NCBI GenBank assembly: GCA_958450365.1
Contig: CAUEEP010000909.1
Span: 509,501 to 573,500 of the forward strand
DNA length: 64,000 bases
DNA from: Mesorhabditis belari
Taxonomy: Eukaryota > Nematoda > Chromadorea > Rhabditida > Rhabditidae
Direction: 5' to 3'
Made by a program: the position numbers and the translations under genes. This document shows positions 1 through 10,700 of this stretch, in pieces. The notes under the pieces were generated by a model. That model searched no databases, was not told where the DNA came from, and saw only the letters and a program-made list of their open reading frames with translations. Position 1 is the stretch's first letter, and the number at the start of each line of letters is the position of its first letter.

Positions 1-1780
1 GGAAAACCCAGCCAAAAATTGAACAAGCACGCGATTTCTGTTTGTTGAATCAATTCTTCAACATTAAATGAAGATTTTCGATGACAAACCTTGAGATCGT
101 AGAGATAAAGTCGGAAAGTTGTGTGCCAGCTTTAAAGCTTGTAAGCTAAACGAGTGTATAGGCTTTACAACATCTCAATAATTTGCACTTTCAAATCTTT
201 ATTAACACGGTTTACAGTATTTTTCAAGGTAAGTTAGTGCACATTGGAAAGCACGTTTCTCATAGAGTAATATTTGGCAGTCTACAGTTTTTGCAGTCAT
301 TTTGCAGGCTTGCAAAGCTGGAGTTTTATATGGCCTATATGAGATTGAAATGAGTGTAGTTAGTTGCTAAATGTTGATTAATATTTTTTATAGGCATAAC
401 AGAAGCAGAAGCATGTTGTTCAGCCTAGTCAAAATTGACTCATAAAAAACTTACAAAATCGATAAGATTCGAAAGCTTGGCGGTACGGGCACGGCAAACT
501 TTCAGCTCTTTATTTAGATCTTCTTTCCTTGACAACTTTTTGATATTCTTTTGGTACAGTACTAGACAATGAAATATCATATTTGAAAAACACTTTCGTC
601 ACTTTCGCGCGTCTGTAACTCCCTTGTCTTTGAGTTTAAACTATTACTGTTATACATTTCCTGAAAGCTCTTTTCAAGGGCTACACAATGGTAATATTAA
701 TATTTAGAAATACGAGAAAGACAATGGAGTTACAGACGCGCGAAAGTGACGATCGTTTTTCAAATATGATATTTCATGGTCTAGTAGTGTACATGGTCGC
801 ACATTGAATCTAGCCCACCCATCAACGCAAAAAAAGGAAAAGGCTGAGTTATTTCATTTTTCAAATGATAGTGACTCGTTTTTTCAAAAGAATCTTTTCA
901 AATTATGCGCAAGTCATTCTACTCCAGAATGCAAGCCAAAAATAAAAATTTAACCAACTAAAAATAGCAGTTTGGCGGTCAGAATAATGTAAATAGGTCT
1001 GAATGACTCTGAATGGTTGGAATGACTCTGCTGAAAAGAAAAATTTATTCAAAAAATCAACTGTCAACATGGATTTCAAAGAATCATGTTAAGCCAAAGA
1101 TTCCCTTGGAGATTTGTTGAAGATAAGTGTTGATCAGTTCGAGATTTAAGAGTTAATAGGAAAAAGAGTTTACTATTGCATCAAATGACAAGTTCTGATC
1201 AATAACAGTAACCTTGACAGTAAAGGAACTTTTCTGCAAATGTAAAGTTGTGAATTTTTACAGCTCTGACCATCGCCAAATCTATCTCTTTTTGTAACCG
1301 GCCTTCTGAAAGAAAGCCAATGTATTTGTTTTCCCTGGATTTCGATACTAGCTCAAAAACATTTTCCATAAGAGAAGTTCCCTATCATTTACTTTGAAAC
1401 AAACACGCATTCGTCAGGGATAAGCTGAATTTAAGAAAGAAACGAGGAAAAGGTTCCCCGTTTGGGGAAAAGACGCGAAAAGAAAGCTGCTTACCCAACT
1501 GAACTCTGAAAGAAAACGCTCATGTTTGGTGCCAATTCATTCCAATTCATTCATTTCATTTTGTGAACATCTCCAAAGTTTATGCAGTTCATAAAGTTTA
1601 ACTAGAAAGTTGTTTGTAACTGAAGTAACTAGGAAGAAAATCCTCATGTGTAAGTCAAACTCGGTTCATTTTGTAATCCTATTGAATTTATCGGTGTAAT
1701 CGGTTGTAATCCTATCACTTTACAAAGTGATTTTTGTCATTGAGTTCTCTCAAACTATAAGACAACTTCTAGATTGCTTT
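1..1780. other. Intergenic DNA upstream of the receptor kinase
   Basis: No coding exon could be supported on either strand. It contains the inverted-repeat element listed at 554-792 and otherwise AT-rich single-copy-looking sequence. The 3' end must hold the promoter of the receptor kinase that starts at 1781, but no clear TATA box was seen close to that start. Confidence 0.5.
554..792. repeat. Fold-back MITE-like element
   Basis: The two ends are inverted copies of each other: the left begins GTACAGTACTAGACAATGAA and the right end reads as its near-complement (GTACACTACTAGACCATGAA). The similarity continues inward through a block containing GTCACTTTCGCGCGTCTGTAA on one side and its complement on the other. 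There is no coding capacity. It is probably a non-autonomous DNA transposon; the superfamily is not assigned. Confidence 0.75.
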
Positions 1781-4700
1781 ATGATATTCTTCACATTGCT
1801 CTACCTTTTCACTATCAAATTGATCAATGCAGAAAAGAATCCAATCTTTGAGTTAACGGAAAGCGATCCGGCTTTTGCGTTTCACGGTGTTCGTTTGAAT
1901 CAAGCTGAGGTATTATTATTTTGCAAACAAAGCTATTTCTGAAAGCCAGATCAAGGTCCAAGCTTTGCCCTTTGTTCACAACCTTCTTACAGTTAGATTA
2001 GTTTAGTTAGATTCAGGTTCAGGCTTAGGCTTAGTTAGGTTGCCACTTACAGTTTGGTTCTTACTTTCGTTGTGGTTTAGACAATCACGATCAAAACATC
2101 GGTTGCATCAAATTTTGAGATCATCTATTCACAAGCTGGTTGCACAAATCACAATAAAGGAATGGTGAGGGATAAAGGAATAAAGCTTTCATCAGTTTAT
2201 CGTATTTCAGTGTGACGATACAATTCCATTTAACATCTCTCTCGCTGATTCTCTACTCATTGGCACCGATTCTCGGTCACTTGTTTAACTTTTCGTTGAA
2301 AAAAACGCTTTAGCAATTGCTCTGATTTATCAACCTCTGAAATTCTCGTTACACTATACATTTGGGTCTACAATGTGGATCAAAGAACGGAGTTAACTTT
2401 CAATAAAACATCGAGCGAATCAATTTTTGAGTTTGCTGTTTCAATCCGAGTACGGGAATGGATTGATGAATGTAAGATGTTGGAAGATGAGGTTTCACTA
2501 ATCGATCTTTTCAGCAATGTCACTTTTGTTGATTCCTGGTATTCAAGGAGGCAATCACAAGAACTCAATAGGAATTATTGTTCTGGAGACTGAAATTGTA
2601 ACAGTTGTGGCAAATCCGAATACGTATGAGTGGGTTTTGACTTTGGGTATTGGATCTGAAGATGGCGAGTTACTATAAGCTTTTAAAGTAGTCAACAATG
2701 AAAAAATCTATTAGATTTTAAACAATATTTGCATTTCTAGACTTTGTATTTGTATTTCCATATTTGTATATTTATATTAGGTTGTCCAGTTATGAATGCG
2801 CGCCTGCTCTTGAACAGCGTACCTTAGGGCTATACAATTTTATCAAACCCTATTCTCTATATGCTGTTCAAGATTTCTTATTTATAGCAACTTTTCGTGT
2901 TTTTGACGTTAAACTAATTCATTTTTGATTTAATTTCCGTGTTTAGATGACCTAGACGAAGTTTCGTCTTCGTGCCAGTCTTTGGTATGACTTCAAATTG
3001 GGCAAAATTCGGCAAAAATGCCGTTGAATCCCATCGAGATCTCTGCAAAGTATTTGGCGAAGATGCTATTTCGGAAAGCCAGTGTCGCCGATGGTTTCAA
3101 CGATTTCGAGAAGGAAATGAATCTTTGGAAGACGATGACCACCAACGACGACCTCCTGCGATCGATAATGCACTACTGAAGCAGGCGATAGAAATGGATC
3201 CTCAACAAACTACACGTGAACTTGCAGAAATATTTAGAGTAAGCCCTCAAACAATTTCCGAGCATTTAAATCAATTGGGGAAAACAAGCTGACAAGGGAA
3301 ATGGGTTCCTCATCTTCTCAGCAATGCCAATAAAGCTACTCGTGTCACTATGGCGGGTATTCTTCTTCGTTTGGCAAAAAATACTGGGTTTTACGATGAA
3401 ATCCTTACTTGCGATGAAAAATGGATTCAATATGATAATTCTACACGAAAACGGCAATGGCTAGAACCTGGTGAGGAGCCAATACCAACACCGAAACCTG
3501 ACTTCCATGGCAAGAAAGTAATGCTTACTGTCTGGTGGAATTCCCAAGGCATTGTTTATCTTGAGCTGCTTAAACCTGGACAAACAATCACGGGTGAAAC
3601 GTATGCACAACAATTGGAACGAGTGAACAATGTATTGCTACAAAAAGGCCTTGATCCTTCAAACATAAAGTTCATTCAAGATAACGCCCGTCCACACGTT
3701 GCAAAGATTGTTCAGGAAAAACTCGAAGAGTTGGGCTGGGAAACTCTCCCGCATCCGCCATATTCTCCGGATATTTCTCCTTCGGATTACCATTTATTTC
3801 GCTCAATGCGAAACCATTTGGCCGGAAACAAGTTCAAAGAAGTTCAAGAAGTCGAAAAATGGATAGCCGACTTCTTTGCCTCAAAACAAGCCAATTTTTA
3901 CGCGGAGGGAATTCATTCTTTGCATGGAAGATGGAAACAAATATTGTTAACAAATGGTGAATATATTGTTGATTGAGCTGTTAAACTGTTGGTTTTAAAA
4001 TAAAGAGTTGTTATCTTAAAAACGCGCATTTATAACTGGACAACCTAATATTTATCACTAATTTCCAGTTCATATGGCCCTCTTGTGACCTTACAAGCAA
4101 CGTCCTATTGGCTAGATCGATCAACTAAAAACATTTGCCCAAACAATGATGTGATTTTTATCTAAAATTTGAGCATGATCAAGTGAAATATGACTAAATC
4201 GATTTCGAAAGAGTCATTTGGCTTAATTGGCTTAATCGTTGGCTTAATTTTTTATATAAAATGAACGTAAAAGCAACATTTTAGCCGAGATTCGAAGCCA
4301 CTACTGAAACACGTTTTTGGGTATATTCTGGCACAACTCCTGGGAAAAATCAAGATGATCAACGACATTTTATGAGTAATGAGATAAGTTGAAACTTTCT
4401 TGTGCTTATTTCGATTTTTGTACACTGGAAGTCTCCGATTTCATTCACGAACCACTGCAACCACGATTTTCACCTATGAGCCCGTCAAATTTTGCTTGTT
4501 ATTTGAATCACAGCCAGATGGTAAGAGATTTCTAGCTATTCTTCTAGTAGTTTCTAGCTATAAGTTATAAAATTAAGCTGAGAATTTGGATAAGTTCAAT
4601 TTCTGGACTCCTTATTACTATCCATGGATCTTCGACCAACAATTACAAGTGGAGATGCTCCGGAAAACTGGGAAAACAGCACAAACATTCATTGCAGTTC

Positions 4701-7700
4701 AAACAAAGACAGTATGTAGAATAGGAAAAGATTTGGATTCACCAGATCGAATAAGATGACTGTACAATAACTAGAAATATCAGTCATTTCAGAGTCGAAC
4801 CTCAAGAGAAATACAGTTAGAGATAGTGAAGATTGATGGAATCACTCTTTATTTGACTGCTCATCCGACAAACGATGGGGATTTTGAGTGCGGAAAAGTA
4901 AACACTTTCTATAAAAGGTATCTAATTTACATATTCATATTAATCTAAAGTACTTTTAGCTATTCCACCGAGAAGGCCACTGTTCCAATAGTCCCGCCTG
5001 CAGAAACCTTTGAAGCCTACTGTCTAAATGTACATTGTGAACAGATCTTTAATATTTATATCTTCAGATTACCTGGACTTTCAACTCATCGCTTTTTGAA
5101 TCAACTTCACCAATTGGTTTTATGTTGAAGCTAACAGCGAAACCTTTGATACGGACATTTGAACTAACAAAAAGAACTCCCTCGTTTGCCATCCATGGAG
5201 ATAGACTAATGCAATTTGAGGTAAGAAGAAGCTAAAATAAACTAAACTGCTTTTAGCAAATCGAAATAACATACCATAACTGTACTGGAGTGATTGTTGA
5301 TTGGACAATCGATGAATGTCAACAACCTAATGGCACCTTGTGTCTTGATCCAAGCCCTTTCAAAGTCGATGGCTCAATATGGGACATGCCTGAATTGTTC
5401 CTGAGTCTAAAGGAAAATAGTGATCGGGTGTTGGTTGATTTAATTATCCACAGCCATGATTCTGACTTTTGAACGGCGCAGGCTTTTACAGGGTAACCAG
5501 AAATAATCCGTCTTTTTTTTTTCTAGACTCATATTTCTGTTATTTGTAGATCAAGACGATTAGTTTCTTTTTTAAATGAAAATTCACATCGTTTTCTTTA
5601 TATGTTCAAGATTTCATGACCATAGCATCGATAGATAATTTTTTGTGAACGCGCAAAAATGGCTTAAAAAATAACGAGTCGCGGCTCAAATTTAGGGATT
5701 CTTTTAATGACGATTTCTATTTATTTTGTGCGTTTTTTCATGAAATCTGGTCATGAAATCTTGAACATATAAAGAAAACGATGTGAATTTTCATTTAAAA
5801 AAGAAATTAATCGTTTTGGTCTACAAATAACAGAAATATGAGCCTAGAACGGACTATTAGGACGGGTTATTTCTCGTCATCCTGTATCTAGAGCTATACA
5901 GGGTGCGTCACACAACGAGTACGTAGTTTGAAAAAAACCATTTGTCTTCAAATCAAAAATCTAAGCACTAGCAATTCTTAAATGATGTCCAACTAAGAGA
6001 AAAAATGCAAAAAGAATCGATTTCGACTTGTCAATTTTTTGTTGATAGGTCGAGAAATTTTGTCTTTTGACCTAATCAATTCTCCTAAGATATCCCAGTT
6101 GCAATTATTCAAATTCCACTTTCCTGGGCCAATTTTTTGCGTAGATTCCAAAAAACACACTTTCAGCACGATTTGACGACGGTATCGCGATGAAAAGTGA
6201 CTTTGAAAATTTCTAGGTTTCAACTTTGGTGTTCAGAAGGGCAAAAACCCTGAATAAAATAGAAAACATATAGAAAAACTGATACCATCGTGTAGAGCTC
6301 AACCTGAGCTTTCAGAATATATATAACACTTATGGGTTCTGTCGAGTACTTCTGTAGATATGGCGTATCAAAGTTGGTGAACTCCATGGCCAGCACCGTT
6401 GATCGAAAAGGTTCGTACATCATATTTGCCTCCTTTTAGGAAAGAATGAGCAACAAATTTTCAATACTTGTTTTGACACATTGCAACGTTGCCCTGTCAC
6501 GCTTGTTTATCCACCGGAGAGTTCACCAACTTTGATACGCCATATCTACAGAAGTACTCGACAGAACCCATAAGTGTTATATATATTCTGAAAGCTCAGG
6601 TTGAGCTCTACACGATGGTATCAGTTTTTCTATATGTTTTCTATTTTATTCAGGGTTTTTGCCCTTCTGAACACCAAAGTTGAAACCTAGAAATTTTCAA
6701 AGTCACTTTTCATCGCGATACCGTCGTCAAATCGTGCTGAAAGTGTGTTTTTTGGAATCTACGCAAAAAATTGGCCCAGGAAAGTGGAATTTGAATAATT
6801 GCAACTGGGATATCTTAGGAGAATTGATTAGGTCAAAAGACAAAATTTCTCGACCTATCAACAAAAAATTGACAAGTCGAAATCGATTCTTTTTGCATTT
6901 TTTCTCTTAGTTGGACATCATTTAAGAATTGCTAGTGCTTAGATTTTTGATTTGAAGACAAATGGTTTTTGTACTCGTTGTGCGTCATAATTATTGCAAC
7001 AAGAGTTCAAAGACCGTTTTCCAAACAGCTTTCTTATTTTTTTTGCCCCCTTTTTTGTTGTGTTGCGTTCTATCTTCTTTATTCTTGCCTAATTACCTCC
7101 CGCTCACACGAAGAAGACGGTTCAGGACTGGTGTGTGGCCAACTTTCCCTCAGTGATCACCAAGGATCAATGGCCTCCAAACTCACCGGATCTCAATGTG
7201 ATGGACTTTTCCATTTGGGCAATCTTAGAGGCTAATGTCTGCTCTTTGACCTTGAAGAAGTCTTTGACCAAAGGATGGAAGGCGACTCCTCAAGATGACA
7301 TTCGGGCCGCAGTGGAGGCATATCCGAACCGATTAAGGGCTGTTATCAAGGCAAAAGGCGGTCATATCGAATGATCTCTTGTTTCCTTATTTGTTACTGT
7401 TAAATAAAGCTATTTCTGTTTAAAAATCTTCTTCCAGTGAAACTTTTTGGTGTGCAATGCCTTGAGTATCTTGTTGCAATAATTATGACGCACCCTGTAA
7501 AATGCTTAACCTTTTACAACTCGAGATAATTAAACTTTCTATAGAGAATGGGCTTCACAAGTCGATCACCAGATAAAGGGAGTCTTTTGGACGAATTTCT
7601 TACCACAACCGGCAGAAGGTGATTTTGGAAGTGTGACGCTGAGTTCATCGCAGAATTATGGAAGATCTGTGACTTACGCCGTCTCAGTTCGAGTCCCAGA

Positions 7701-10700
7701 TTGGATTAAAGGTGAAATGTATTAAATGAGACAACAATCAATGCTAGTTTAGAAACAAAAAAAGTCTTGCTGATTCCGGGAATGAGCACTGGAAACGAAA
7801 AGCGCAACACCATCGACGACCCTTTAACAAACGCAACGAAATTCGACTACCTAATCGTGAAGGGAAATGTCACCGCAACAATTATTCCACATCCGGATAA
7901 CTATGCGTAAAAGATTGCTTTGACGAAAAAGTTCCTATTCGCTTCCTATTAAGTCCCGATTCGGTTCCCATTCGGTCCCTAGTCGTTTCCTATTCCGTTC
8001 CAATTTTGTTTCCATTCGGTTCCTATTCGGTTCCCATTCAATCGACTTGTCTAAATTGATAGTTTAGTTGGTACGGTCCATGGTCGATAATGCGGTCAAT
8101 CAACAGAGTACCGCCTTTCTCACCACAGAAAAATTGTCAAGCTTTCAAGGTTTTTTTACGTAGAGACAGGAATCTCAACTTTTAAGTTTAGGATAGTCAA
8201 ACTTTAAGTCCAAATTGTCCGGATAAAACAATTTTTGAAAGCTATGCGGGTGCGGAACCTGGACTGGACAGATTGGACGAGCATCGCCTTGCTAGTGGAA
8301 GGTATTAAGCCTTAGATTAAGTCACATGCTTAAATGAAAAGTGCTTTCACTTTCCAATAATCAGTTCTTCTTGTCCTAGAGCTGATTTTCTTCGTGTCGA
8401 TTCAACATCAACAGCTACTTCGATATTCACTGATGAGCAATGCCGATTTTGCCTTGAATTTGACATGGATCGAAAGAAGACTTGGCCATGTACTTGTTCT
8501 TTGAGGACTTTAAAGTTTTTTCTGTAGATTCGACGATGAATCGAATGCTCATATTTTCAATGCCCTATCATCCTTGGGTATTTGACAATAAAGACAAAGA
8601 AATATTTGCAATGAATTTATCATCTTGTTTCCCTCTTCTTGGAAACACTTTTGGTTACGTAAGTCATTGAAAATCCTAGGCTGATTACATAAAAAAACAA
8701 TTTTAGCCAACAAATTCTATGACTTCTTTCACTGGAAAATTCGAGCAGCTCACTGGCGGCAACTTTACTTTCAAAGCTTACCCAACAAATTCAGCAGATA
8801 ATTATTGTTCCAGCCGATCTCCAACCTACGCGAAATCGTTTGATACTTTATTTTAGTTTTCATTTCCTTTTTAGCTTCACACCAACTTCTGACATGGTGG
8901 AGTTCACCTTTCGGGGAAACTGCATTGCTGTAAGTAGTATGAAATGGAATTGTCATGATAATGGACGACAGCTGACAAATGACAGCTGACAACTGACAGC
9001 TGACAGTCATGCTGTCATGGAAATGTCAAAATGGAAGCATTCTTTAGTCATCTTTTTGCCCCGACTTGTCTCTTAACGAATCTCTTGGATTTATGCTGAA
9101 AATCACCGAAGAACCTCGAACATTCCAACTTGATTTGCAGACTCCATCTTTTGCAATTCACGGGGCTCGATTGAGTACATTCTTTGTATGAATTTTTGTC
9201 TGATCCAACTCAAAAACCGTTTAGGCGATTGAAATTTCAACAAATGTGAGCGTCAACTTTCTGATCGATATCACACAAAATGATTGCAAGAATAAGAGAG
9301 ATAATGCTGGCGAGGAAATTTGCGATGATTTGCTTCCAATTTTGATTGACGATGACTCTTTAGCGTTTGTCATCCGAACAAAAATGTAATCGTAATGAGA
9401 ATGACAAACATAATGAGAATTGTGTTGTTGTCAAGCAAGTCTACTTACAGCCCGTTTGGATCGATAGCCGATAATGGTACTTTTGGATACTTTTACAAAT
9501 CACAGCACAAACTCGAGCATAAACTTGTCTTTCTCATTCGTCATAACCCTGATGTGGACTTTCTTGAGTATGGTATCTCGATTCGGGTTGAGGAATGGAT
9601 TAACGGTAGAGAATATCTGGTTATCAATCTGGTTATCACTTCTTTCTACATAGAAAACAAAAGTGTGCTTGTCATTCCGGGAATTGAGAATCAAGGCGAT
9701 GATTTCTATATTATGATTCAAGAAGATGTAATAGCAACTGTTGTTGACAGTCCTACTACTGATAAGTTTGTTTTACATCGAGCTTTACTACAGGGTTGTT
9801 CACAATTATAGCGTCGCGCTTCAAAGGGCCTAGATGCCCAAAATTGGATCAATCATTCTTTTCTGGACAAGATTGCTCTCAAAAATCCCAAGATGAGTAG
9901 CGATAACTTTGGAAGGTCATATAAAAAAGTTAAAATCTTGAATCAATTAGATAATGGGCACCGTTCCAGCAGACATACTTTAGATTTACCTCCAGGAAAA
10001 TCAGAACGATTGATTCAATTTTGGCCAATCTAGGCTCTCTGAAGTGCGACGCTATAATTTTGGGCCACCCTGTAGTTCGAGTGTCAAAGACTTTCAGCTT
10101 GCAACATACTTTCAGCCTTCCTTTAGGGAAACACCGTGGAGTCCATTGATATCAATGAAAGTCTCCAGAACGAGTCAAACAACTCAGTCAACTCTAGAGT
10201 CAACTAACGATTGTCCCTTATTCCAAGTATTTGTCTTTAACTTACTAGCTCTTTTTCTTGTTAACAGCTCTTGTTTTTTTCACTTTTCCAGGATCTCACT
10301 TGCTTAATTGATACAATCTATTCTGGTGTTGCGGGAGGAGATCCCGGGAATTCCATCAATCAACGACATCTATTACTCAATGAGACGTAAGTTTTATTTT
10401 CCCAAAGTCTAACTATTTGTTAGTGCCGAGAATTTCTTGCTGTATTCAACATCAACGGCAGCCAGCGTTTTTTCAAATGATCAATGCTCTTTTTGTCTCC
10501 ATTTTGATACAAGGAAACCAGGTTTGTCTGTGAAAACAAAAGAATCACAATACTCGTCAATATTTTTGATATAAACAAACTTTAGAACAATCCTATCAAG
10601 GTGTAAGCTATTTGAATATTGAACGATTCTCGATTTTGACTCCTCCATTCTTTCCATGGATACATGACACTTCAGAAAAGATTGGATACTTTCAGAATAG

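Noticed and set aside
5993..6910. Two identical 76-codon and similar 60-codon frames on opposite strands.
   Set aside because: They are mirror images created by the 450-bp inverted repeat and show no domain or gene signal.
10044..10307. 87-codon + frame spanning a MITE edge.
   Set aside because: It begins in the MITE at 9791-10072 and shows no receptor module landmark.
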